Shown: positions 10,624-22,907, counted from the stretch's first letter. The stretch: DNA of 64,000 nt from Apricaphanius iberus (GCA_028564705.1 JAPXFQ010002758.1:2003570-2067569); one strand, 5' to 3'. Translations and numbers: made by a program. Notes: generated by a model from the sequence alone, not told the origin.

Positions 10624-10702
10624 TATAAATGAAAAACTTCTCCATCAATACATCTGCCTCTGTGTGCAAACTTGCTGAAGAAAAAGTATAAATTAGGCTT
10701 TT
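10624..10702 (+). repeat. dispersed repeat, copy 2 of 2
   Basis: Starts TATAAATGAAAAACTTCTCC and ends ATTAGGCTTTT, the same order and orientation as 9160-9232. Both copies lie next to SINE/RTE debris. Confidence 0.55.
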
Positions 10703-10717
10703 GCCTCTAAGTGTTGC

Positions 10718-10792
10718 GCTGGGGCTGGTGCCTATCTCCAGCCATCATTTGGCGAGATGTAGGGTACACCCTTGACAGCTCGCCAGTCCATT
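10718..10792 (-). mobile_element. SINE fragment (tRNA-headed, RTE-tailed family)
   Basis: Only the tail-proximal block remains: complements of GGCGAGCTGTCAAGGGTGTACCC and of GCTGGAGATAGGCACCAGC. Same family as 53980-54343. Confidence 0.65.
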
Positions 10793-10899
10793 TTTGAACT
10801 TTGAACTAAACAATGGTATTTTTTTATATATATCATGAATTTAAAGTTAGGACCACGCACCCTCTAGAGAATTCCATCCCACATTTGTGTTTCATATGA

Positions 10900-11600
10900 T
10901 ATTCAAAAGAGGGCTACAAGTGTACTTAATTACAGAGCCAGTCTATAATTAATTACACACCCCTGCAAATCATCTGTACTGCAGGAGGATAAAAGGAACT
11001 GGCAGTCAGTCATTTACTGCCTTAGTGTTAACTTATATAGTAACCTGAAGTCCTTAGATTTCTTTGCAAGTTTTTGTTAAACTTTTTGTTTGTTCTTAGA
11101 ATCATTCCCTCAATACTTCTTCAGGAAGTTCCTCTTTTTCATGTTGCCTGCCAGTTCATGCTTTCCTGGTTTCCTCTCCTGAGATCCTTTGCCCAAGATA
11201 AATACCATCAAGATTCCTCTCTGGCTTCTACCTCCACGGCCAGCTCCCAGCTTCTACAGACTACTACTGTGGTAAACTCACACCCAGCCATCCTCAACAC
11301 ATCCTGGTTATCTACCACACCGGCCACCCACAGTCTCCACTCACTCCTCACTAGCAATTCCATCTCTTCACCAACAGATTTGAAATTAAGTATCCTCATT
11401 CCCAAGATCTCTGCTCATCTCATCCTCTATTTCAGAGATCCAACTCCAGATACCCAGCAGTTTCCAGCAGATCCTGCTCCTGATTCATTCACCATTCACC
11501 TTATCTTTAATAAACTTTTAAATCTGAGTCTTCTGGGAGTTTCATTAATGTGGGTCAGACAGCTTCCTAAAACCACAGTATTGCGTCTAGGTATCTCAAC
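10900..11600 (+). mobile_element. possible solo LTR or LTR-like repeat
   Basis: A GGATAAAAGGAAC TATA-like box lies at 10987-10999. It is followed by a pyrimidine-rich body, AATAAA at 11508-11513, and a downstream TGTGGGTCAG segment. This order (TATA, C/T-rich body, poly(A) signal, GGGTC-type end) resembles LTRs of fish Gypsy/ERV-like elements. Clear TG...CA termini, a target duplication and a partner LTR are not seen. The 177-codon open frame at 11074-11607 inside it has no known domain and is probably incidental to the low stop density of C-rich DNA. Confidence 0.3.
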
Positions 11601-11609
11601 TTCTTAAGA

Positions 11610-12975
11610 TGCATTTTCTTACAAACACGTTGGACATATGGTTTTAAAAAAATCAAAGAATAGGTGGATTTTCCATTAATAACTTGGATCTATGTTCCAC
11701 CAAAAACTCAGCGAATAGTTTCACAAAAAACTCAGCGAATAGTTTAGTCTTTGAAAACTGAGCCAGGTCGACTTTACAACAGATTGAAGCTGAGTTACAA
11801 AAGTTAGGCGATAATATAATCAATATGCTATCTGGTTAATTACATATTGTTGTATGCATGTAAAAATAAATAAATTAAATGAATTCCCAACACCGTTTTT
11901 GGACCTGGTGTACCAGGATATAGCAATTTACTGTTGAGAAAAAGACGAAGTGGTAGCAAATCTAAAGAATTTTGGTGTGGCTGGCTTAACAATCAGCATG
12001 TACAGACAGATAATTGGTGACTACAGACAGTAGTAAAGGTAATTGCTTCTGTGATTCAAGGTGAGGAACAAGCAGGTGTAAAATCTGTGGCATGTTGTAG
12101 AAATGGCAATTATTTCCATTCAAAGCAGGAAGTGTTAGCATGGTGGGGACAGGGTAGCTAACACCTCCTGACAGTAATGGATAGGGTTTCACTTAAAGGA
12201 GAGAGTTAGATCAAAGTAGAGATTTTACCTAGAAAACCATTGAAAAATAAACTACAATAATCACAACACTTCTCTATTAGATAAAAACAAAACACCTAAA
12301 CCATTAGAAACCATACAAACAAACACAATGGTATTTTTTTTTTTGTTGACTTTTTACCTTTTTTTTTTTTTTTCAAACTGTTAAGATTGTATTTAAGAGT
12401 CTAGTTTAAATGCTCATTTTTTCCTTGTGGGTTTCTACCGTATTTTGAAGTCCCTTTGATGCAGTATGTATATTTAACTATGCATAGCTGAACATATACT
12501 AAAGACACAATCAGTGAGTCATGTCACCTATAATCTAAAATCTATAAACAGCACAACTGCACAGGTACTATATTTTGCAGTGAAAGGTGTGTATGTATGC
12601 TTGGGTAAAATGTCTGTATTACAAAATATAATCAGGTGGAGGATAATATCGTTGTTACTTTTTAAATAAAATTGTTAGCAATGACAGGGTGCGGGATAGT
12701 TTGTGAATTGTGCTTGGGCCGTGTATGATGATTCTGTCTATCTGCTTTATAAATACAAGAAAAAATATCTATGGAACTACAGCCTCATCCTTGTTATTTT
12801 GAGTTATATGAAAGGAAAAAGGGGTTGTAGAAAACAAAAACTGAGCACAAGCAATATTGATGAGTACAATGTGGATTCACATTGAATTTGATACAATTTG
12901 AGGATTACGAAGCACGTGTATTGAACAATACACTGCAACTGGAATCAGTGCTTTTCAAGCTCTCTATGCAGCGTT
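11610..12975. other. non-coding stretch, nothing recognised
   Basis: AT-rich. It contains a short local duplication of ACTCAGCGAATAGTTT near 11706 and 11730, and T-runs near 12336-12373. Confidence 0.4.
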
Positions 12976-12983
12976 GTGTAAGG

Positions 12984-13542
12984 CAGGGGTGCCCAAAGCT
13001 TTTCCCTCAGAGGGCCAAAATTAACAGGTATTAGAGAATCATGGGCCAAATGTAATATTTTACTCAAAATACAAATACTAATAGTAAAGTTGTATTCATA
13101 CAGTTATTTAGCCTTTTTTTCTGTGTAAATCACATTAAATATAATAACAAATAAGTAATTTATAGCCAGTTAGACCACATATCTAAACTTCAGTATTGTC
13201 AGTAAAAAAAAATTCTTATAAAATATTTCAGCATTTTTTTTTTTAATTACAAACCTACTCTACTTTACATTCCCCTTTTAGTTCCTTGTATTTGAATTTT
13301 AACCAGATTTTTAAATATTTCATATATAATATAAGCATTATGCGATAGGACTGTTTGCACCCCAACATACTCATATAATACTTACTGAGACCATTAAACA
13401 CAAACAGTATCAGCACTGGAATAATATTCATGATGCATATTTAGCTGACTGTCTGAAAAATTCAGATTTTTATGTAAGACCCAGGGCATCCTCTGGCGGG
13501 CCAAATTGGATGGTTTGGGCGGCCCCACTTTGGGCAGCCCCA
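12984..13542. mobile_element. hAT-type non-autonomous transposon
   Basis: The left end CAGGGGTGCCCAAAG matches the complement of the right end (TGGGGCTGCCCAAAG) at 12 of 15 positions. Flanking 8-mers GTGTAAGG (12976-12983) and ATCTAAGG (13543-13550) agree at 6 of 8, consistent with an aged hAT target duplication. The interior is AT-rich without coding. It keeps two GGGCCAAA subterminal repeats near the left end and one GGGCCAAA near the right end. Confidence 0.7.
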
Positions 13543-13849
13543 ATCTAAGGGGAAGATAAAACCAGACTCTGTAATCCAAACAAGCAGAAGGTGTTACTAC
13601 ATCAACCTGAGCTTCCTAAAAACCTCAGTAGAACAACTGGCACTGATGCAATAATTCATCAAAAACAATTCGGCAGCAAAACTACCAGAAATAAATGCTA
13701 GAAATGTATTTTCCATATTTTTTTAGTTGCACTTTTTAAGTATCTGTCCATTTCCCATACTCACTTATCTGTGCAAGGTCACAGAAGGGCTTGCGCTTTT
13801 TTCCTGTGGTCATTGGTTGAAATACAGGTTATGTCCATTAACCAGGTAA

Positions 13850-14300
13850 AGACTAATGGTGCATTTACACCACCCCAAACGTCAGCGTCAGTTGCGGCAA
13901 GATTACATGTAAAGTCTATAGTTGAGTCCGTCAGAGGTCCATCAGAGTCTCTGCGGTGCGTTGTTGTAATTGTTGGTTGTAATTGTTGGCTCCGTCAACT
14001 TTTCAAGTGATACTTGCGTTTCAAGTGGCAACGTAGACAAAGCAAACGACACAGAAGTTCAGCTAAATGAACTTTTGACGGACTTAACAGAATTGACGCA
14101 CTGTGCCAACCAATCAGAGCGTCTCACGATAGTGACGGTGCCTGACGTCGACGATGTCTAGCCAATCTGCTAGTGTTTAAAACAACCGGCAGAGAAATGC
14201 CTGGTCACATGCTTTGCAAGGTTCAGCTAAAAATGTATATAGTCAAACTACTGCATTGTTTGACGCAGACAAAGAGTGCCATGTGAAAACACAATAAGAA
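13850..14300. mobile_element. probable DNA-transposon debris (Harbinger-like?)
   Basis: Starts near GGTGCATTTACACC. It holds GATTACATGTAAAGTCTATA (13901-13920), whose near-identical twin lies at 57100-57120. A CAACCAATCAGAGCG segment near 14106-14120 also has a counterpart in the 57-kb copy. Termini could not be fixed. Confidence 0.35.
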
Positions 14301-15320
14301 GAAAAAACACTATGCACACACACTTTCAGATTTTGGGCCATTTTGGGAGACTGATTAACCTATCATGCACATGTAAGGTTAATTATAGGGAATGTGGTAG
14401 GCAGCTTGATTAATCAAGTGTGTATAGATTCTGAACCCTAATAGTTCTGCTCTATATCTATATCTTAAAGGAACATGGTGCAAGATTTCTAAAACAAAAC
14501 TAAACGTGCATGTCCAGTTTATTTTATTTTATTGGGTGATGAAGCCCTATAAACAAAAAAGAATGAGCCCAACCCCATATCATTCCATTTTTTTGAACAG
14601 GTTGTATGCAGCAAAATGTGCAGCAACCGGATATATATTGGATACATGGATGAGGAATGGAGGCTGCTTCAAGTTGATCTGGGACAGACACTGACGTGGC
14701 TCTTTTCCCAGTGACCAGGTAAGAAACATTATAGGTCACATTTAGAGCTAATGATATGAACTCAGTGATGACTTGAGAGAACTAACGTGCAGGAGCATTA
14801 GCTGTAATCAGGCAATATATCTTGTGTACTACTGAATATTTAGAGACCCGACATTTTACAAAACCAGGTTCATTAGAATTATGTCATATTAAACTTAAAG
14901 CCCAACCATAAGCAGGGATAATATTTAGCAGCTAATAGCTTTGTTGTGTAGTAACATAGTAACATACTAGGCTGGGCCTCTGATTCAATTCCCTACTGGA
15001 ATGTCTATTTCACCCTGCAAAACCCCAAAAATCAGTGGAGGCATTTTTTCTGCCCACCTGGACCAGGGTAAATATTCCTTCCCCGCTTGATATGGTGTGT
15101 GTTTTCATACTACCGCTATATGCACAGTGGCTTGGCAGTACGTCTCTTATTTATTTATTTTTTAGTTTGTTCGCGCTGCCACCTGCCCCACATCAGAAAA
15201 TGCACAGTTATGGTGATATGAGATTTCGTAGCAATATCTGTCCGTGCATCTCATGTTAGAGCTATCTTACCTGCCTTTAGTGATCCTATCATTTTGTTTT
15301 GGTCCATTAATGTGATTGCT
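14300..15320. other. non-coding stretch, nothing recognised
   Basis: AT-rich, short open frames only (for example 14506-14694 and 15035-15259), none with recognisable domains. Confidence 0.35.
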
Positions 15321-15330
15321 ATGTATTAAG

Positions 15331-16411
15331 TAGGGCTGGAACAAATTATTATTTGGATCATTGATGAATCAGATGGCGTCTCGACTCGATTAATTGGATT
15401 ATTCGGATTAGCGGGTAAAATCTTAAGAAGTGCTGGGGAAATATTTCTTTCTCTCCTTCGTTTACTGTTTTTGAGAAAAGAACATGACAACAGAACACAT
15501 TTTACTCATGTCACAACATTATCTCATTTACTACTCTCACATTCACTTTGGTGTCTTCACTCTTGAATGTCTTTAAACGGAACAATTAGCCCACCTATTG
15601 TATTACTATAATAATGTGATATGTTTAATCAAAGTTAATTAGGACATCATTAACAGCCAAATTTGATTAGGTGTTTTACAGAAAACTAAATAGTGTTAAA
15701 CAAGTACAGAAACAATAGGCCTAACTCACACATGCATAACCAAATATCGGACAGAATACAGGACAACCTAATCATAGCTTAGTTTACAAGTGAAACTGCT
15801 AAAATACATAGCAACAACATCAGCACTGTCAATCAATGTAGATAATGCATGTTGCTCACTATTTGTCTGTCTAGCCATGCATGATGAGCTGGATGGTGAG
15901 TAGAAATGCACCACATTCTTACGGACATCTCTTGCGGAGATGCTATTATTCCGCATTTAAAAATTAACATAGTTTTTCGCAACTTACCCCATCATTGAGC
16001 TCTCCCCTCCTCACTGATGACTCCGATATTCTTGCGTTTAAGATGCTGCATCATCACCGTCGTACTCCAGTGTTAAGCAAGGTCTGACTTACAAATGTTG
16101 CAGGTAACAAGCGTCTTTGCTTTCTTTAATGCAAAGTGCTCCCAAACTTTTGAAGTTCTTATTTTCTTAGGTCTGCCTGCTTCTGACTTGTTACAAGTGT
16201 CATTCCTCATCAAAACACCGGCTTTCTCTTTCGTTCTGATCTGCCTTGCTCCACTCTGCTGCAGCCCAAAGCCTATTTGAGGGGTTACGTGAATTAACTG
16301 TTAGATGAAAGTAAACAAAAAAATCATACAAAAAAATCAGAGACGAAATTCGTTCCCAATGCATTTATCATCAAATTTTATCGATTTTATTGATTCATTG
16401 TTGCAGCCCTA
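15331..16411 (-). mobile_element. hAT element relic with 8-bp TSD and BED-finger remnant
   Basis: 1081 bp. The left end TAGGGCTGGAACAAAT pairs with the complement of the right end, TAGGGCTGCAACAATGAATC. Flanks GTATTAAG (15323-15330) and GTACTAAG (16412-16419) give an 8-bp duplication with one mismatch. On the minus strand a zinc-finger relic is readable inside (see 16008-16143). The rest of the transposase is deleted or decayed, so this is a shortened derivative of an autonomous hAT element. Confidence 0.8.
16008..16143 (-). pseudogene. BED zinc-finger fragment of hAT transposase
   Basis: Minus-strand frame: EHFALKKAKTLVTCNICKSD, then LA, a stop, and HWSTTVMMQHLKRKN. The C-x2-C pair (CNIC) and the downstream H-x4-(K/H) region (QHLKRKN) have the order and spacing of a BED-type zinc finger, which sits at the N-terminus of hAT/ZBED transposases and binds DNA. 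The in-frame stop and the loss of the last His (H to N) show it is dead. Confidence 0.7.
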
Positions 16412-16419
16412 GTACTAAG

Positions 16420-18660
16420 CACTCCATAGACTGAAGGACATTTTCCTCACTGGGTTATGAAGGTCACTAATCCCTCAGCGGCCATAAACTGTGTATCTAG
16501 CTTTGGCTTTTCCATGTAATGGGAGAGCTTTAACTCTGCTCACTTGATGTTTCCCTTAATAATGGTGGCAGGTCTGATCAGATATTTTTTTGTCCACCTC
16601 CTTGTGGAACCGCCTGTTATGAATTCTCATGTTTGACATGTACTGAACTATTCCAGTTTAGGTTCATACAGCCTGCTTATGGCATGGCTATTGTCCAAGT
16701 CATGATTTATTTTAGTGCACAAAATTTGTTAACAAATTAATATTAGCTTAACAAGGTTTGGATTTGTTAAATGATTAATAGTTCACATCGAACGTTGACC
16801 ATGTCCTCCACGGTAAAAGGGTTTTCTGTGTTTTCTGTGTTCTGTGGAAAACCATGAAAGCAACCACAAACAGAAGTAAAAGGTGAAATGTTGCTTTATT
16901 GCAAGACTGTGGGAATCTGAGAATCTGTGGTTTGTTCCTCAAACCCCCCAAACAATTGCAATGTAAATAAACCTCTTGTTTTGTATTTAATAACTTCCAG
17001 GAGATACAACATCTAGAAAGGTACACAATTAAGAATAAAATAAGCAAAAGCACAAGGAGCAATGGTAGTTAAGTGTATTTGATATGGAAAACACATTTGA
17101 CTTGATCAATTAAGATTTCCATATTTCTATAACAGAGCTCCATTTGGACTGCAGCTGCTAAAGCTGTAGCAGATGAGTTCCACATTTATGTTTTAGATAG
17201 TGTGTAAATTTGTGTGCTGGCATTCAGTGGCATATGTTTTCATGCAGCTGTGGCTCCACCATCAAAGACGGCATGTATTTGAGGCCTATAAAACACAGGT
17301 TTTAGGTTTTCACATGCAGCGCCCGAGTCACCTCAGAATAAGTTCCCCGTTGAGCCTGTTGACAGCACAGTTAATGTCCTATTTTGTGTTGCTGCAACAA
17401 CGTGATGCATAAACAGATGCCAGAAACTGCACACAAACCTTTGCAGCTGTGTTTATGCTCAACTTGGAAAGGCTGCTACATACTGCATGACCTCTAAATG
17501 CATCAAAAGTTGGTAATTTCCCCAGTATACATAATTTTATCTGAGTGACTGTATTTTACTTCCCTCACTTTTTCTTGCTTATTTATCAACATAGTCTTTG
17601 GTTTCCATAACTAATTGCTGCTATATTTCACTTTGTCCTCCTACCATTCTGCTTCTATCTTAGTTATCTATATTACAATGACCAAACAGAAGTTGTAAGT
17701 TTTTGATTCCTAATTGATTTTTGTGTTTTATTTTTCAAATTTTCTATGATTTGTAGGTTGCATTGCTCAAAACTCCTTAGACTCAAAGTGATTATATCCT
17801 AAACTATGTTTGTAAACTAGTACTGAACCTTTTTTATTTTACAGATGCAAGGTTGCAACAACAACTGTCAGCAATAATTAGGTACCAGGAGTTTTTTTGC
17901 AGTGTCACAGTAGTTATCAAGACTCCAATGTTTTTGTTGTTGTTGTTTTTTTTTCCAAAAAACATGAACTGATAATGAGTTAAACCAATAAAATAATCAA
18001 TAAGAATTATTTTTCAAATTTCTACGATAAAGATTTACTACTCATATTGCTATCATTAATTGTATGTTGGATTTGTAATTGCTATATTTATTGTTTCCAG
18101 CAGTTGCCTAAATTAGATGATGCAGACCAAGAGATTCACACTCAAATGAAAGCCTTTTACAAGAATAATAAACTAGAATGGAACTATTAATGCATGCTTT
18201 ACTATATACAGTTTTTCTTCAGTTACATCAAAAGTAGTGCCCCAGTTACTAGACTCTATACATTTCTGTAAAATAATTTTAAGGTGTTGTATTTCTGGTC
18301 TATGATTGTACTCTGTTAATGATCAGACTCAAGATACATTATCAGATACATAAGCAGAAAATAGATACAACAAAATACAAGTATGTCTACCATTACAATC
18401 CAATGCAATCCTAAGTGGTTTGATACTACAGTCATGTTTGTGATACATTTTCCCTTGCAAATGAATGAACCCATCAATTGAAACATGTCTTGTGCATCGT
18501 TATAGCATATACATCAACTGACAAAAGCAAAGAATGAAAAATTCTGAAAACTGTCATAGTTTTGTTTTTGCCCATTCAGACTACATTTACAGTTGTAGGC
18601 ACTTTTAAAGAGGAAGTACTCCTTTTTTCAAACTAAACCTTACTTTAAGCATCTGTTACA
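16420..18660. other. AT-rich non-coding stretch, nothing recognised
   Basis: No gene or complete mobile element recognised. A (TTG)n run lies near 17935-17946. Confidence 0.4.
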
Positions 18661-19029
18661 TTCATTTACTCAACCAGACAATCTTGGAGCCACTTGGAGT
18701 CCTTGGAGAAGTTTATATTTGCGATCAGCGTATATAATGGGAGTTATTGGGTTAATCAAAGTGCAGCCTCTAAATAAGGCATTATCTGCCACAAAACTCC
18801 TTAATTTCACCAATGTTTTGCAATGAATTGCTGGCAGAATTCCCCTGTGAGTTCGGAGTGTCTCGGAGGTGCTGCTTGTCCTCAGAGGTGTTTTACAGGC
18901 TTTTAATCCTGCTTCACTAAAACACAATTTCAATTATGTCACTTCCATCCCAGTTGTAGTCTGAGCAAGGCTTTCACTGTGTGCTTGACAAAATTCGGTT
19001 AGACAGAAATTCCTACTGTAAACATCAAC

Positions 19030-19140
19030 ATGGTTAGCGATTGTGTGCTTCCAAACTGCACAAACAAAATGACCAAGTGGACTATGTTCAGCTTCCGCAA
19101 GCTCCCCAACTGCCCAGACTACAGCCACAATGGCATATGA
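19030..19140 (+). pseudogene. THAP-like N-terminal mini-ORF
   Basis: 36 codons from ATG at 19030 to TGA at 19138, beginning MVSDCVLPNCTNK and continuing WTMFSFRKLPN. The C-x4-C pair near the start and the 'FSFRKLP' segment resemble the first part of a THAP zinc finger (C-x2-4-C ... C-x2-H). The second C and H are not found. It could be a broken exon of a THAP gene or of a P-element/Kolobok-like transposase. It could also be chance. It lies just upstream of the RTE insertion that may have split it. Confidence 0.3.
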
Positions 19141-19183
19141 CGGCAACATCATTAAAATCAAAAATAAGTGGAACCGTTTGAAA

Positions 19184-20007
19184 GGCCTCAGGAATGGTCT
19201 TTGGTTTTCTCAGACGATGTAGTCATACTGGCTTCATCGGGACAAGATCTACAGCTATGGACCACAGCCAAGTATGACACGGCAGGGATGAGTATCAGCA
19301 CCACCAAATCCGAGACCATGGTCTTGAGCCAGAAAAGGGTAGAGTACCTCCTCCGGGTCGGGGACGAGGTCCTACCCCAAGTGGAAGAGGACAAGTATCT
19401 TGGTATCTTGTCCTAGAATGTGGAAAAAATGAAGTGGGAAATGGATAGGTGTATTGGTAGGGCATCTGCAGTTATGCAGGCACTGTACCAGCCTGTCATG
19501 GTGAAAAGAGAGCTGAGCAAAAAGGCAAAGCTCTCGATTTACCAGTCAATCTATGTCCCTACCCTCACTTTGGTTTGGGTGGTGACCAAACGAACGAGAT
19601 CACAGATAAAAACTTCTTAAATGAGTTTACTCCAAAGGTGTCTTAGGTCTCCCTTAGAGATAGGGTGAGAAGCTCAGTCATCTGGGAGGCGGCTCAGAGT
19701 AGAGCTGCTGCTCCTTCCACGCTGAGAGGAGCCATTTCAGGTGGCTCAGGCATCTGGTCAGGAGGCCTCCTTGACGCCTCCCTGGTGAGGAGTTCATTTC
19801 ACTGGGAGGAGACCCTGTGGAAGACTCAGGATGCTGCAGGGACTATGTCCCTCAGCTGGCCTGGGCATGCCTTGGGATTCCTCCTGAGGAACTGGCATAA
19901 GTGGCTGTGGAAAGGGTAGCCTGGGTCTCTTCGCTCAACCTGCTGCTCCAATGACCCAATCCCAGATAAGTGGAGGAGATGGATGGTTAGATAGATGGAT
20001 GGATCTC
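19184..20007 (+). mobile_element. RTE/Rex3-like LINE, 5'-truncated and decayed
   Basis: Starts inside RT at the region matching [16 protein letters not shown]: the FADD box reads FSDD here. It runs through [37 protein letters not shown] and the C-terminal region, ending GGATAAGTGGAGGAGATGG plus a short GGAT/TAGA tail. Many frameshifts and deletions. Same family as the copy at 34285-37520 but much older. Confidence 0.85.
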
Positions 20008-20009
20008 TG

Positions 20010-20268
20010 TGGGAGCCCTTTACATCGGGGCAGTGGTCGGCTGTGGCTGCCTGGGTGCTCTCTAAGCAGTGCCTGGGTGGAGGTGGGGGTACCATCCTGC
20101 CTTCCTCTGGGCGCCCTGGGTCAGTGCCTCGGTTGCTGCTGTTGATCCAATGCAGATGGCTTCCATGATGGCGTTTCCTGCCTCATCTGTACTCAGCCCC
20201 CCACCTATAGTTGTGATGATGATTTTATTTTGGGCTTGGGAAAGGTGGGGTTTGTGGGGTCATTTTAA
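20010..20268 (+). repeat. GC-rich LINE-3'-end-like repeat fragment
   Basis: The last part (20206-20268, TATAGTTGTGATGATG... GGGTCATTTTAA) is the reverse complement of 24957-25018. There it continues into a CTGTAAAGCACTTTGAGAAG LINE-type 3' end. The copy here stops at that point and runs straight into the microsatellite. Confidence 0.55.
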
Positions 20269-20271
20269 CCT

Positions 20272-20320
20272 GGATGGATGGATGGATGGATGGATGGATG
20301 GATGGATGGATGGATGGATG

Positions 20321-20367
<47 letters not shown>
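20272..20367 (+). repeat. compound microsatellite (TGGA)n(TAGA)n
   Basis: About 12 TGGA units followed by about 11 TAGA units. It adjoins a LINE 3' fragment, so it probably expanded from a retroelement tail. Confidence 0.95.
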
Positions 20368-20368
<1 letters not shown>

Positions 20369-20369
20369 T

Positions 20370-22210
20370 TCACAAGTTCAGCAAAGCATCCCTTCCCACT
20401 GGGTGTTTTTTAGACATGTATAACTTGTGAAAACATTCCACCCAGCTGGTCCGACGAGGTTGTAAACACCGACATGGAAACAGGTACGACTTCCAAAGTG
20501 TAAACATTACATAGCTAATGTTAGCCAGTAGTGATAGCTAGGTTTCAGTTAGCTGTTTTCTAATATGAAAGCTAGTTATTGTGGCATGATAAGAATTACT
20601 TTTGCTTTTTTTATTTGGAAAAAATTGCTTTCTGTATATGTTCTTAATCCACTTGTGGCGAAAACCTTGGCCCTTAGGATGTCCAGGAAACCTGTGTAAA
20701 CGATCTACAACATAGACATTGCTTGTTAAGTAAGTGTTGGTTTGTTCCAAATCTGGAGTTTTCTGCTTTTATTAGAACAGCCACTGACTAAACAGGTCCT
20801 TGAAAGGAAGGTAGACATTTTTAGATTCAGCCTGGAATTTTCTGATGGGTGGATGCCAAAAAATCCTTTATTACTACTTTGTACAATTCAAATTTTCTAC
20901 TAATGTTAAACTTTACAGCACAAGTTATTGGTATTAGTTTGGGGTCAATTCTTATTTTTGCATTTCGCTTTAACCGTTTCTGCCTCATGGTCTTCATATC
21001 AAGGAAGGCACTTTCTTGTTTCTTTTTTGTGTAAGGTTAACTGAGAAGTCCTGTATCTTGTTTAATCAACTCCTCTCTTGGTCCCCTGTCCTTCTCTGGT
21101 AACCCCAAACCCCAGATGTCTTTTTCACTCTGCGTGTCTGCCCATCCTACTCTTGTCCAACCTTATTCTTTGACCCCAGACTCCATCTTTTGAAAAGTTG
21201 TTTGAAGTTTCGACTCTCTACTTCCTTTTCTTGTCAAAGAGAAGGACTCAGTGTAATTTACTCTTAATCTTTATATCCCTTCGTTTCGGTAGAAGAGCTC
21301 TGTTACTGGCAGATGAAGGGAGAGAGGAGGACGAGGGAGAAAGAAGACGGGTAAGGGGACAGGCAGGAAAGTGACCTGTGACTGCCCTTAATCAGGATTT
21401 TCTTCACCACTGTATTTATGCTCTTTCACATCCCTTGTTCTTTTTCTTCATCTTTTTTATCTTTAACTTGTTCACTGAACTTAGAAATATTTCTTAATCT
21501 CCCACATAAGGTTCAGAGGAACTGAATCCTAGATTATCTAAATTTAAAAGACACAAAAAACAGCTGCAGTTCATTAAGAAATAATCTTCAAACAATGAGT
21601 GTGGAGTCCTGAAAAGATATATCTTCACCTTATTAATTACATGTCAAACTGACTTTCTGCTTTTTTTACATTTTGCTCTGACCACCAGTGAGTGTGATGT
21701 AGTGAGAAACAGTAAGGGGGTGAGGGGGAGTCGATGTGATGGACATTAGCTGAAGAACCTGGCCTTTCAGTAATTGTGCTTGCCGCAGAGCAGAGGTCAG
21801 AGGTAAATGCCAAACGTGGATGTTTCCTACTATAATGAATAGGTAAAATTAAGCTACTTTCCCAAACACACACTTTAGTGGATACACAGTCAAACACATT
21901 TGGACACACATCATGCTAGTTATGGTTATTAACGAGTTAATAATAATCAGCTACAAAAGCAGTTCCCAACATATAGGAGATTAAAAACATTTTCACCCTC
22001 ACTCATTCAGAATAAGCTCCCATATACGGATTGTGATCATTAATTTCCTCCATCAGTGCTACTAAAAGCTTATATCTCTGAAAATATATGTATTTTCTGT
22101 TTGTTTTTGAATCAGATTAATATGGCTAATCCTAATATTAAAAGACATGTATTTATTATTAGAGACATACCTCAGGGGGCTTTCTTAAGACAATTTTGTT
22201 GGACTTTAAT
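20370..22210. other. non-coding stretch, nothing recognised
   Basis: No recognisable domains in the short frames. A C/T-rich patch lies near 21070-21190 and a purine-rich patch near 21310-21370. Confidence 0.35.
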
Positions 22211-22214
22211 CTCT

Positions 22215-22400
22215 GGCAAGGCAAGGTAATTTTATTTATATAGCACACTTTCAACACAAAAGCAATTCAAGATGCTTTACATGATTCAGTAGTAAATAAA
22301 CCAAATACATGATAAAAATAAGAAAATTAAAACAGAATGAAAAATACAATATACGTGAGAGTATGAAAGTTAAAAACAAATACAACATAAGACTATTCAT
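22215..22400 (-). mobile_element. LINE 3' tail (L2-like)
   Basis: On the minus strand this reads as an A-rich body, then GTAAAGCATCTTGAATTGC, TGCTATATAAATAAA-like sequence and a GCCTTGCC tail (22215-22226). This is the common 3' end of fish L2-type LINEs. No coding remains. Confidence 0.6.
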
Positions 22401-22907
22401 TCAGGATGTTCAGAAATTTACTTTTTATTACTTCTAACTGCTAACATACAAGACAAATATTTTTTTCTATGTCAAGGTCTTTCTCAATAGGTATAATTCT
22501 AAAGAGGCTGTTGATATAAAATTCACACAAATTGTCTGTTGCAACCCGAGTAGTCTACACATTCAAAGTAATTGACACAAATGGATCCAGAAAATAAGTT
22601 ATCGAAAATAAAGTGTAATGGAAGAGGAGTTAACAATTTAAAAAAAATACAGATGTTGTATTCATTCTAAGTTATTAAATACATCAGAAAAGTATTTTGT
22701 TGTGATAAGAACTTTAGTACATATATTGTATCAAAAATATTTGCATGCTTTACTCAAGTGAGATTAAGACCCATTCTTCCACACAAATTTCCGATTTGCA
22801 AATTAGTCTGACCTCTTCAAAGCACTTTGATCTTTAGTTTTTCCCAGAGGTTTTTAATTTAATTCCAGTCAGATGATAGCTTTATTTTTTCTCTGAAACC
22901 AACTGAG

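Noticed and set aside
11074..11607. 177-codon open frame as a host gene
   Set aside because: No domain or sensible protein composition (Ser/Thr/Leu/Pro from C/T-rich DNA), and it lies in a repeat-like block with its own AATAAA.
18670..18933. 87-codon minus-strand frame as a gene
   Set aside because: No recognisable domain, no splice context, surrounded by repeats.
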